From: JACKHA01 sp041401985
GTDB lineage: Bacteria; Planctomycetota; Phycisphaerae; Phycisphaerales; UBA1924
DNA length: 64,000 nucleotides
Direction: 5' to 3'
Assembly (NCBI GenBank): GCA_041401985.1
Contig: JAWKTE010000008.1
Span: 1-64,000, forward strand
Shown here: piece by piece, positions 24,968 to 33,226 of the stretch
How positions within the stretch are numbered: position 1 is the first letter of the stretch
Layout: each line of letters begins with the position of its first letter
Translations under genes and position numbers: made by a program
The notes under the pieces: generated by a model
Seen by the model: the letters and a program-made list of their open reading frames with translations, nothing else
Database searches by the model: none
What the model was told of the DNA's origin: nothing

Positions 24968-26221
24968 CTACCTCGACCCCATCAGCGCCGGCAGCGGACC
25001 CTGGCCCGTCCAGAACCGCACCGCTCCACGCTCGAAGTCGAACCACACCGCCTGGTGCCGCAGCAGTTCCACGCCGATCACCGCGTCGAAGTACTGCAGC
25101 GACGCCTCCGACTCGCCTTTGTCGTCCACGTCCGGGTCCGGCACCACCACCGTCGGGTTCGCGAACTCGACCGAACCGACGCGGACCACGCCGTCGAGCG
25201 CGTGCTCGCGCATCGCCCGGATCCGCCCGTGCGAGCCGACCAGCCGCCGCCGCCCGCGCTCCTCGACCGCCAGCGGGCGCAGCGAGGCCAGGTGCCCGTC
25301 GCCCCCGGTGTCCAGCACCGTCCGCAGCGGCTCGCCCGCGATCGCCGCCTGCACCACCGGCATCCCGGAGAACGTCGGGCGGATGCTCCACGACGGGCCG
25401 ACTTCACCTGTGTCCAGTGAACCCTCCGCGCCGCCCGCACCCTCGCGAATCGCCGCCCCCGCACGCGACTCCCGCAGATCAACCTGTGGCATCGGACCCC
25501 ACGCCACCTCCGCCCACCCCGGATCGATCCGCACCGCCCTGCCCCGCGGCAGCGCGACGATCACGTGGTTCTCCCAGTCGAACACCAATCCCCCGAACAC
25601 CATGAACGCCGACAGCCCGACCGACGCCGACACCCCCGCCTGCTCCGTGTTGACCTTCACCTCCGCCGGCGCCAGCACCAGCGGCCCGATCTCCAGCCGA
25701 CGCACCAGCCCGATCCCCGCCGGCACCGGCCCCACAAACCCGATCCCCTCGTGCGGCCCGATCTCGGCCGACAGCCACGCGTCCACATGCCGCGCCGCGT
25801 CGCGCGAAAGGATCAGCGTGCTCGCCGCCCCGGTGTCGACGACCGCCGGCACCACCATCGGTGCCCCGTCGCCCACCGGCCAGATCGACGCCCGCACCAC
25901 CGGCCGCCCGCGCCGCCCCGGCTCGCTCCCCGGCCGCTCGTCCTCGAACGGAATCAGCACCGGCCGCTCGAGCAGGTCGCCCGCGAGGCGCTGGTCCACA
26001 TCCAACTGCATCCAGTAGCCCTCGTCCTCGCCGCGCGACGTCAGACGCAGCGCGACCGACGACCGCAGTTCCGCGGGCAGGTCCTGGATGGTCGAGAAGC
26101 GGGCCTCGGGGGCCGAGCAGGAGGACAAGAGCGCCGCGCACGCCGCTCCAATCGTCGCGAACCCCCGCCGCGAAGCGGCCAGGCCAATCAGACGACGTTG
26201 GCGGAAAGTGCCCCGACTCAT
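24968..26221 (-). CDS. Retropepsin-like aspartyl protease family lipoprotein
   Basis: A 417-residue lipoprotein (lipobox-like ALLSSC) with two aspartyl-protease-like halves. The first has PAVVDTGAASTLIL and the second LRTVLDTGGDGHLASL, both the DTG active-site motif, in a repeat arrangement like pepsin or duplicated retropepsin domains. The flap-like and psi-loop glycines follow in IGFVGP and VIGVELLRHQ. Planctomycete proteins of this kind are often annotated 'aspartyl protease family'; the substrate is unknown. The start at 26221 gives the best signal. It converges on the PEP-CTERM gene, with 11 bases between. Confidence 0.85.
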   Translation of the reverse strand: MSRGTFRQRRLIGLAASRRGFATIGAACAALLSSCSAPEARFSTIQDLPAELRSSVALRLTSRGEDEGYWMQLDVDQRLAGDLLERPVLIPFEDERPGSEPGRRGRPVVRASIWPVGDGAPMVVPAVVDTGAASTLILSRDAARHVDAWLSAEIGPHEGIGFVGPVPAGIGLVRRLEIGPLVLAPAEVKVNTEQAGVSASVGLSAFMVFGGLVFDWENHVIVALPRGRAVRIDPGWAEVAWGPMPQVDLRESRAGAAIREGAGGAEGSLDTGEVGPSWSIRPTFSGMPVVQAAIAGEPLRTVLDTGGDGHLASLRPLAVEERGRRRLVGSHGRIRAMREHALDGVVRVGSVEFANPTVVVPDPDVDDKGESEASLQYFDAVIGVELLRHQAVWFDFERGAVRFWTGQGPLPALMGSR

Positions 26222-26327
26222 CTGGCCTGACTTCGTCCCAAACCCACCACGGATTGAGTGCCGAGCCACTATACGGCCCGAGCCGGACTGTCCATCTCGC
26301 GAGGGCGTCAGGCTACGCCGTACCGCC

Positions 26328-26540
26328 TCACGCCGCGTCAAAATCCCGCGGCTCGACGCCCAACTGCCGCAGCACCGCCCGAACCGTGCCCGGTTTCAGG
26401 TCTTTCCCACCCCAGTCCGGCACCACAGTCGCCGCGCCAGTCTTCGGATTCCGCCATTTCCTGTGGCTCCCGCCGCCGCGACGCGGGATCTCCTGGCAAC
26501 CAAGAGCTGTGAGCCTTCGGGCAAGGTCTCGATAGCGCAT
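26328..26540 (-). CDS. hicA: HicA-family mRNA interferase toxin
   Basis: A 70-residue HicA/YcfA protein with a double-stranded-RNA-binding-like fold that cleaves mRNA when free of its antitoxin. The catalytic histidine lies in the RGGGSHRKWRNP motif, and the C-terminal KDLKPGTVRAVLRQLGV helix is typical. Start ATG at 26540. It is downstream of hicB with a 45-base gap, the reverse of the classical E. coli order (hicA first) but common. Confidence 0.93.
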   Translation of the reverse strand: MRYRDLARRLTALGCQEIPRRGGGSHRKWRNPKTGAATVVPDWGGKDLKPGTVRAVLRQLGVEPRDFDAA

Positions 26541-26585
26541 CGGACGAGGCTCCAGTCGAGCAGTCTTGCGGCTCGGTTCGCGATC

Positions 26586-26843
26586 TCACGCCGCGTCGAT
26601 CAGCGCCTCAAACTCGACCGGCCCAGATCCCAACCGCACCGCCGTCCCCTGCGGCCACGCCTTGCCCAGATCGTCGTACAACTCCCGCGCCGCTTCCAAC
26701 GCGTCGCGCACGTTCGCCACTGCCTCCGCCGCAGTGTCGCCCTCGGTCACCAACTCTGGAATGTCCGGCGACGTCACCGTGAACCCGCCCGACGGATCGG
26801 GAGAGAGCACCAGCCGAATCTTGACCAGGTCATGTGCGCCCAT
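26586..26843 (-). CDS. hicB: HicB-family antitoxin
   Basis: An 85-residue HicB protein, the antitoxin and probable autoregulator of HicA. The partially degraded RNase-H-like fold is shown by PSGGFTVTSPDIPELVTEGD followed by TAAEAVANVRDALEAA. There is no separate DNA-binding domain after it (the tail ends FEALIDAA), so it may regulate by another route. The ATG at 26843 is preferred over an upstream Met because the core begins right after it. Confidence 0.92.
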   Translation of the reverse strand: MGAHDLVKIRLVLSPDPSGGFTVTSPDIPELVTEGDTAAEAVANVRDALEAARELYDDLGKAWPQGTAVRLGSGPVEFEALIDAA

Positions 26844-26944
26844 TGGCTGGATTCTACCGGCGCGCGGCCCGCCCGGATTCACGAATCAACCACGCGACCC
26901 CACCCGCCGCGACCCCACCCACCGCGCGCCCACCCCCCATGACC

Positions 26945-28637
26945 TCACGCAAAGTACGCCCGCAGCGCGTACTGCTCCACCATCCGCTGCGTCGTGAAGT
27001 ACGGCCCGTTCACCGCGATGCAGTCGCGCATCACCTCGATGAACTCGCTCCGCCGCTCCGCGTACATCGGCAGGATCGTCCGCTCCAACTTCTCGTACAT
27101 CTCCGCCGCGTGCCGGTCCATGTCCGCCGGCGGCTCCGAGCCCCGCGGCGGCTGCCCGATCGACCACCCCGTCCGACCCTCGCCCCAACCCTCCAGCCAC
27201 CATCCGTCAAGCGTCGACAGCGACGGCACACCGTTGAGCGCCGCCTTCATCCCGCTCGTGCCGGAGGCCTCCTTCGGCGGCTCGGGCGTGTTGAGCCACA
27301 GGTCAACGCCCGCGACGTACTTGCCCGCCAGGTCCATGTCGTAGTTCGGCAGGAACGCCAGCGACACGTCCGGCCCAAGCCGCTCGGCCGCCGCCACGAT
27401 CGTCTCGATGAACCGCTTGCCCGTCTCGTCGTGCGGGTGGGCCTTGCCGGCGTACACGATCTGCAGCCCGCCGAACTTCGCGGCGATCGCCTTCAGGCGA
27501 TCGATGTCCGACACCAGCATCGCCGGACGCTTGTACGCCGTCGAACGCCGCGCGAACCCGATCGTGAACACGTCCGGCTTCATCGCCGGCCCGCCCCGAT
27601 CCATCACCTCTTCGACCAACGCCTGCTTGGCCCGCTGGTGGGCCGCCCACACCGCCTCGCCCGGCGCCGCCAGGATGTGCCGCAGGTTGTTGTTGTCCGT
27701 CCGCCAACCCGGCGCGAACCGGTCGAAGAGGTCGCGCATCGACGGGCACGCCCACGTCCCCGCGTGCACGCCGTTGGTCACACCATCAATCGCATACCCG
27801 GGGAACATCGCGCGGCTCACCTCCGCGTGCTTCTGCGCCACCCCGTTCGAGTACCGGCTCAGGTTCATCGCCAGCATCGTCGTGTTCAGCACGTTCTGCT
27901 CGCCATAGATGTCCTGCCTGTGGAACACCGGGTGGTCCCCGATGATCCGGCGCACGTCATCGATCGAGAACCGGTCGTGCCCCGCCGGCACCGGCGTGTG
28001 CGTCGTGAAGCAGCACCGCTTCCGCACCGACCGGATCGCCTCGCCCGAGATGTGGTGCTCGCCCGTCTTGCAGATGTGCTCGCTGAGCAGTTCCACCGTC
28101 AGGAAGCACGCGTGCCCCTCGTTCATGTGGAACCGTTCGACGTCGTGCCCGATCGCACGAACCATTCGCCGTCCGCCGATCCCCAGGATCGCCTCCTGGC
28201 GGATCCGGTCCTGCGTGCCCCCGGCGTACAGCGCGTGCGTGATCGTCCGATCCTGCTCGCTGTTCTCGGGCAAGTCCGTGTCCAGGAAGTACACCGGCAC
28301 CCGGTGCCCCGTCGCCCCGATCACCTCATACTTGAACGCCCGCACCACAACCTGCCGCCCCTCGATCGGCACCGCCACCCGCGCCGGCTCCTCGTGCAGC
28401 AGCTCCTCGGGCACCCACGCCGTCGGGTGCTCGCTCTGGCGCCCGTTCTCATCCAACCGCTGCGTGAAGTACCCCTTGCGGTACAGCAGGCTGATCGCCA
28501 GGTACGGCAGCCCCATGTCCGCCGCCGCCTTGATCGTGTCACCCGCCAGATCCCCAAGCCCCCGAGTACGTCGGCACCTTCGGGTCCAGCCCGATCTCCA
28601 TGCAGAAGTACGCGATCGTGCGGTTCGGATCGAACAT
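26945..28637 (-). CDS. glgP: Alpha-glucan (glycogen/maltodextrin) phosphorylase, with a one-base frameshift
   Basis: A GT35 phosphorylase releasing glucose-1-phosphate from alpha-1,4-glucans. The start MFDPNRTIAYFCMEIGLDPK at 28637 and PTYSG lie in one frame. The rest (LAGDTIKAAADMGLPYLAIS to the end) lies in another. Adding one base to the C-run at 28559-28563 would restore the expected TYSGGLG-LAGDT junction. Other motifs are HMNEGHACF, TTHTPVPAGHDRF, GVTNGVH and the PLP site EASGTSGMKAALNG of the short archaeal/bacterial GlgP type. Length (about 560 aa restored) fits that group. The rest of the gene shows no decay. Confidence 0.9.
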
Positions 28638-28785
28638 GGGCGACTCCACTTCGGGCGGCATCCGTGGGGACGCCGAAGCGTACGGGTTCTCGGTCGCGGC
28701 AGGACTTGCGCGGCCTCCCACGCCGCCGCTCCCGCAAACGAGAACGCCGGCGCAGGCACCAGAGCCCGTTCATCGGTCCGCCGGC

Positions 28786-28813
28786 GGGGGAGTCACAGTG
28801 GGGGAGTCACAAT
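28786..28813. repeat. Two tandem 14-base units upstream of the CoA-binding protein gene
   Basis: GGGGGAGTCACAGT (28786-28799) is followed directly by GGGGGAGTCACAAT (28800-28813), with one mismatch. They lie in the 250-base region between divergent glgP and the CoA-binding gene, about 75-100 bases before the latter. This may be an operator or a chance duplication. Confidence 0.5.
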
Positions 28814-28887
28814 CACGCGGCCCGGCCCATCCCACAACCGGGGCGACAATCCCCACAACCAAGCCGCATCTGCCAAGGAGCAGCCCC

Positions 28888-29289
28888 ATGACCACCAACG
28901 ATCCAACCCCGCGCCCCACCCGCGTCATGGTCATCGGCGCCTCCGCCGACCGCTCCAAGTACGGCAACAAGGCCGTCCGCGCCTTCCTCCGCGCCGGCAA
29001 CGTCGTCCTCCCCGTCAACCCCCGCGCCGCCGCGGCCAACCAGACCATCGAGGGCCTCCGCGTCTACCCCGACATCGCCTCCGTCCCCGGCCCCATCGAC
29101 AAGGCCACCATCTACGTCCACCCCGACCAGGGCTTCGAAGTCCTCGACGCCATCGCCGCCCGCGCCGATATCGCCGAGGTCTGGCTCAACCCCGGCGCCG
29201 AGTCCCCGGAACTGCTCGCCCACGCCCACTCCCTCGGCCTCGACCCGATCCAGGCCTGCTCGGTCATCGCCATCGGCGAGCGGCCGTAG
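28888..29289 (+). CDS. CoA-binding domain protein (YccU-like)
   Basis: A 133-residue single Rossmann CoA-binding domain as found in the N-terminus of succinyl-CoA synthetase alpha subunits and in stand-alone YccU proteins. The nucleotide loop RVMVIGASADRSKYGNKAVR and the strand VVLPVNPRA are typical, as is IAEVWLNPGAESPELLAHAH, ending with QACSVIAIG. The start ATG follows AAGGAG. The physiological role of this family is not well established. Confidence 0.92.
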   Translation: MTTNDPTPRPTRVMVIGASADRSKYGNKAVRAFLRAGNVVLPVNPRAAAANQTIEGLRVYPDIASVPGPIDKATIYVHPDQGFEVLDAIAARADIAEVWLNPGAESPELLAHAHSLGLDPIQACSVIAIGERP

Positions 29290-29966
29290 GCAGGCTGCAA
29301 GGTACTCCGGCTCTCCGAGCCGGACTCACTACCCCCTCTACCGGGCCTCGAACTCGCCGCGAGCGCGTCCTCACCGACGCATCTCCCGATCGCGCGCCAC
29401 GCCGCCACGCGCACCGAGGTTTGCCAGGCGAGGTCCAGAACACGGCTCGGAGAGCCGGTCGACCAACCAACCCGTCGCCCACCCACACCCCCACACGCGC
29501 GAGCCGGGGCGTCCCCGCCCCGGCCCCCAGCCCGCTGCTCCTCAAACACGACATCCCAGCACCGAGGAGGGCGGCCATTCCAGCCCGTCTCACATCGGCA
29601 GCAACCCTGCAAAAACCGCCGGTCATTTCGCCCCACGGAGGTGGGCCGGCTCTCCGAGCCGGACTCTCTACCTCTTCTACCAACTCTTCGACCAAGCCTC
29701 ATCCACCACTCTGACTCCCGAACCCCTCACCCCACCGGCGCAAACACAAACAACGTATCCGCCACCCCATCCGAAAACCTCGCCCGCCGCCACCCCGCCG
29801 TCCGCTCGGCGAACTCCACCCACAACACCGACAACGGCTTGCCAAGGTGGGCCGGCTCTCCGAGCCGGACTCCCTACCCTTCCTACCAACGCTCGCCATG
29901 CCGACGCCCACCCTCGCCAGCCCATCCGCAACCTCCCATTGCCGGGCATCATCGGAGACGTACCAC
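29290..29966. repeat. Intergenic region with four palindromic REP-like repeats
   Basis: The palindrome CCGGCTCTCCGAGCCGG occurs at 29307-29323, 29646-29662 and 29852-29868, and a shorter inverted copy at 29444-29458. The three direct copies share longer sequence (an AGGTGGG-like lead before the palindrome and ACTC.CTACC..T after it), about 45 bases. No gene is convincing in this 677-base stretch. The layout resembles REP elements; a role in mRNA ends or as a target for a REP-associated transposase is inference. Confidence 0.8.
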
Positions 29967-30686
29967 ATGCCAGGCACCATCGGCACCATCATCCGCGCTC
30001 CGCTGCGCCTGATCCCCAAGTCCTCCGTCGTCCGCATCCTCTCCGGCCCAAACCGAGGCCTCCGCTGGGTCGTCGGAGCCTCAACCCACGGCAACTGGCT
30101 CGGCACCTTCGAGGGCGACAAGCCCCGACGCATGGCCGAACGCCTCAAGCCCGGCATGACGGTGTTCGACGTCGGCGCAAACGTCGGCTACTTCACGCTT
30201 CTTAGCGCGCGCAGCGTCGGCCCGGAGGGGAAAGTCTTCGCCTTCGAGCCGCTTCCGCGGAACCTTGAGTTCCTCCGCCGCCACGTCAAACTCAACGCCC
30301 TCGACAACGTCACCGTGCTCGACACCGCCGTCGCCGAGCACGCCGGCACCGCCCACTTCTCCAGCGGCGAGAACCACTCCATGGCCCATCTCGCCGATGC
30401 CGGCGAGTTCGAGGTCCGCCTCATCGGCCTCGACGAGGAGATCGACGCGGGCCGCCTGCCCGACCCCAACATCCTCAAGATGGACATCGAGGGCGCCGAG
30501 GCCGCCGCGCTCCGCGGCGCAAAGCGGATGCTCGAGCGTGCCCGCCCCCTCGTCTTCCTCGCCACTCACGGCCCCGACATCCACGCCGAGTGCCTCGACC
30601 TCCTGCGAAGCGTCGGCTACCGCGTGAGTTCTCTCGACGACAAGCCCGTCGAGTCAACACGCGAAATCTTCGCCGAGCCAGCCTGA
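29967..30686 (+). CDS. FkbM-family SAM-dependent methyltransferase
   Basis: A 239-residue class I methyltransferase of the FkbM type, usually O-methylating sugars or small molecules. The SAM motif I is TVFDVGANVGYFTLLSAR, motif II is FAFEPLPRNLEFLRRHV, and the family-specific LKMDIEGAEAAALRGA is present. The start ATG at 29967 lies after the repeat cluster. A polysaccharide role would fit the flippase in the wider region, but there is no direct neighbour to support it. Confidence 0.92.
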   Translation: MPGTIGTIIRAPLRLIPKSSVVRILSGPNRGLRWVVGASTHGNWLGTFEGDKPRRMAERLKPGMTVFDVGANVGYFTLLSARSVGPEGKVFAFEPLPRNLEFLRRHVKLNALDNVTVLDTAVAEHAGTAHFSSGENHSMAHLADAGEFEVRLIGLDEEIDAGRLPDPNILKMDIEGAEAAALRGAKRMLERARPLVFLATHGPDIHAECLDLLRSVGYRVSSLDDKPVESTREIFAEPA

Positions 30687-30788
30687 GCGCGATTTCGGGC
30701 AGAAAGTGCAATGACCCGTCGCGAGGCATCCTCGTACTATCCCGCAAGAAATCACCAACCCACACGACCCCCTCTCAGGACCCGCGCC

Positions 30789-31472
30789 ATGCCCACCACA
30801 ATCACCTTCCTCGGCCACTCCGGCGTCATGGTCCGCCGCGGCCCGCACACCCTGCTCATCGACCCCTTCCTCACCGGCAACCCCGCCGCCGTCCACACAC
30901 CCGCCCAGCTCAGCCCCACACACATCGCCCTCACCCACGGCCACGACGACCACATCGGCGACACCGCCGCCCTCGCCAAGGCCTCCGGCGCCACCCTCTA
31001 CGCCGCCTACGAGATCTGCGAGTTCTTCGGCGAACAGGGCATCAAGCACCTCGAGCCCGGCAACCCCGGCGGCGAGATCCAGACCGCCTTCGGCTCCATC
31101 GCCTTCACCAAAGCCTTCCACTCCTCTTCCCACAAGGGCCGCTACATGGGCCAGCCCTGCGGCCTGGTCATCCGCCTCCGAGGCGACAACGAGAAGGACC
31201 TCACCCTCTACCACTGCGGCGACACCGACCTCTTCTCCGACATGGCCCTCATCGCCGACATCTACAAGCCCGACATCGCCTTCATCCCCATCGGCGACCG
31301 CTTCACCATGGGCCCCGCCCTGGCCACCCGCGCCGCCGAACTCATCCGGCCCCGCGTCGCCGTCCCCATCCACTACAACACCTGGCCGCCGATCGAGGTC
31401 GACGTCGGCGCGTTCAAGCCCGACGGCGTCGAGGTCCGGGCCATGAAGCCCGGCGAGAACTGGTCGGTCTAG
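30789..31472 (+). CDS. UPF0173-type metallo-beta-lactamase-fold hydrolase
   Basis: A 227-residue metal-dependent hydrolase of the UlaG-like/UPF0173 family. The opening ITFLGHSGVMV and LLIDPFLTGNP are the family hallmark. The metal motif is LTHGHDDHIGD (HxHxDH), with further ligands in HCGDTDLF and PIHYNTW. The substrate is unknown; characterised relatives act on sugar-acid lactones or phosphoesters. It stands alone 100 bases after the FkbM gene on the same strand. Confidence 0.92.
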   Translation: MPTTITFLGHSGVMVRRGPHTLLIDPFLTGNPAAVHTPAQLSPTHIALTHGHDDHIGDTAALAKASGATLYAAYEICEFFGEQGIKHLEPGNPGGEIQTAFGSIAFTKAFHSSSHKGRYMGQPCGLVIRLRGDNEKDLTLYHCGDTDLFSDMALIADIYKPDIAFIPIGDRFTMGPALATRAAELIRPRVAVPIHYNTWPPIEVDVGAFKPDGVEVRAMKPGENWSV

Positions 31473-31885
31473 CGGCCCACCTCAAGATCGATGCGAGGCG
31501 TGTGTGTCGTTCCGCGCCGAATCGCTGCGCAGCGCCTGCGCAGCCGTGTGAAGAACGCGCAAAGACCCTGTGAAGAACCCGACGCTTGCCGGGGATGACG
31601 CCCGCCGCGCGCGATCTTCGCGCCGTCTTAGCGCGCCGCCACTCGCCGCGATCCCGCGAATTCGCCCGTCAAAGTGGCCTCTTTCGCGCACGCCGACCGC
31701 CTGAACCGAATCTTCGCGCAACCTTGCGCCGCCGCAAGGCGAACGCGATGCGCGCACCGGCTAGGTTTGCACCCTCGTTGCGTCGGGGTGCCAAGCGCCG
31801 CAAAGGCGTGCCCGCCGCCCCGAACCGCGCCCCGCAGGCAAGACCGCCACACGGCCGCCGCTCGCCCTCCAAGGAGCCCGAACCA
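31473..31885. other. 412-base intergenic region before the prepilin gene
   Basis: No gene is supported. It holds GCTGCGCAGC and CTGCGCAG (31524-31543) close together. It also holds a GTGAAGAACGCGCAAAGA...GTGAAGAAC stretch (31548-31579) resembling one before the 33227 gene. The possible transcription start lies here; I cannot place -35/-10 boxes with confidence. Confidence 0.5.
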
Positions 31886-32962
31886 ATGACCCCGACCCCC
31901 CGGCCCGCCCTCCAAGCCAGGCCCGCCCGCGACAAGGGCTTCACCCTCATCGAACTCTTGGTGGTCATCGCCATCATCGCCCTGCTGATCGGCATCCTGC
32001 TGCCGGCCCTCGGCGGCGTCCGCCGCCAGGCCCAGGCGCTCAAGTGCCAGACCGGCGCCCGCTCCGTCGCACAGGGCGTCGCCGCCTACACCATCGACCG
32101 CGACTTCTACCCCGTCTCCTACGTCTACGGCCTCGACGAAGACGGCAACAAGTGGCGCATGCAAGACCAGCTCGACTCCAACCCCAACCCCGCCAACGGC
32201 TACATCCACTGGTCATGGGCCCTCTTCGACGGCGGCCAGGTCAGCGGCGACGCCTTCGAGTGCCCCAGCACCCTCAACGGCGGCGCGCCCGCCACCAACC
32301 CCGGCGGCCGACTCGCCGACTGGGAAGACTGGCAGGTCAACGACCTGGGCCAGTCCGCCGCCGCCCCCTCGCCGCGCGACCGCCAGGTCCCCCGCATGGC
32401 CTACACCGGCAACGGCGCGATCTTCCCACGAAACAAGGTCTACATCCCCCGCACCGGCGCCGTCCAGCCCCGCAACAACCGCTTCGTCCGCGGCGCCGAG
32501 CCCGAGCAGGTCGGCCGCGGCGGCGCGGGCACCATCCTCGTCGCCGAGTTCCTCTTCACCGATCGCCTCGGCTGGCAGGGCATCGCCGACCAGTCCTTCC
32601 GCTCCAAGAGCCACCGCCCCGTCACCCCCTTCGTCGGCATCTCCTCGGGCACCAACGTCTACCTCGAGCCGAACACCATCGGCGTCCCACGCTTCCAGTA
32701 CCCCTCCCTCAACAACATCCTCAAACTCGACCAGCTCGCCGTCGGCATGATCGACGACTCCTCCCCGACCTCCCTCAACGCCGTCGGTCGCCACCACGGC
32801 GGCGGCGGAGCCCAGGAAACCGAGTACGGCGGCCGCTCCAACTTCGCCTTCGGCGACGGCCACGTCGAGACCCTCAAACTCCTCGACACCGTCCGCGACC
32901 GCCGCTGGGGCGAGCGCTTCTTCTCCATCACCGGCGAGCAGCGCATCACCGAAGCCAACTGA
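31886..32962 (+). CDS. Prepilin-type N-terminal cleavage/methylation protein (pseudopilin-like)
   Basis: A 358-residue protein with a type IV pilin/type II pseudopilin N-terminus: KGFTLIELLVVIAIIALLIG, where prepilin peptidase would cut after Gly18 so that Phe19 is +1 and Glu23 is the +5 glutamate. The hydrophobic helix is followed by a large globular domain with SGDAFECPSTLNGG and ends in FGDGHVETLKLLDTVRDRR. The FGDGHVE motif is the hallmark seen in planctomycete DUF1559/H-X9-DG pseudopilins. The start has AAGGAG upstream. It is probably processed and assembled by the same machinery as the secretin and PilM-P proteins. Confidence 0.92.
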   Translation: MTPTPRPALQARPARDKGFTLIELLVVIAIIALLIGILLPALGGVRRQAQALKCQTGARSVAQGVAAYTIDRDFYPVSYVYGLDEDGNKWRMQDQLDSNPNPANGYIHWSWALFDGGQVSGDAFECPSTLNGGAPATNPGGRLADWEDWQVNDLGQSAAAPSPRDRQVPRMAYTGNGAIFPRNKVYIPRTGAVQPRNNRFVRGAEPEQVGRGGAGTILVAEFLFTDRLGWQGIADQSFRSKSHRPVTPFVGISSGTNVYLEPNTIGVPRFQYPSLNNILKLDQLAVGMIDDSSPTSLNAVGRHHGGGGAQETEYGGRSNFAFGDGHVETLKLLDTVRDRRWGERFFSITGEQRITEAN

Positions 32963-33141
32963 TCCCCACGTCGCCCCGGCCCGCCACAGCGGGCCGCGGC
33001 GCTTCCCGGGAAACGCCCCTCCGTTGGCGCAACCCGCGACAGGCCAGGCCGTTCGACAGCACTCGGCTCGATCAGCAATGAACGGGCCGCGTGCTGTCGG
33101 TGCGTCCGGGCCCGGCCAACCCGTCCGTTCGTGAGCGTTCG

Positions 33142-33172
33142 GTGAAGAACGCCCGCAAAGAGTGGTAAGAAG
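33142..33172 (+). promoter_or_regulatory. Motif shared with the region before the prepilin gene
   Basis: GTGAAGAACGCCCGCAAAGA followed by GTGGTAAGAAG lies 55-85 bases before the 33227 start and resembles GTGAAGAACGCGCAAAGACC...GTGAAGAAC at 31548-31579. Both precede genes for exported proteins on the same strand. Possibly a common promoter or regulator site; not proven. Confidence 0.35.
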
Positions 33173-33226
33173 TTTCCCCAGTGTCCCGGCCCGATGGGCC
33201 CACCCACACGAGAGAGGATCCGTCCC

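Noticed and set aside
26328..26843. HicBA as a novel system
   Set aside because: It is a well-known toxin-antitoxin type with all expected motifs; only the gene order differs from the E. coli case.
28786..28813. Tandem GGGGGAGTCACA(G/A)T as a riboswitch or transposon end
   Set aside because: Two short units without inverted partner or structure are too little evidence; kept only as a repeat.
29290..29966. Short ORFs in the repeat cluster between the CoA-binding and FkbM genes
   Set aside because: They read through palindromic repeats with low-complexity Ser/Pro/Arg content and no ribosome-binding sites.
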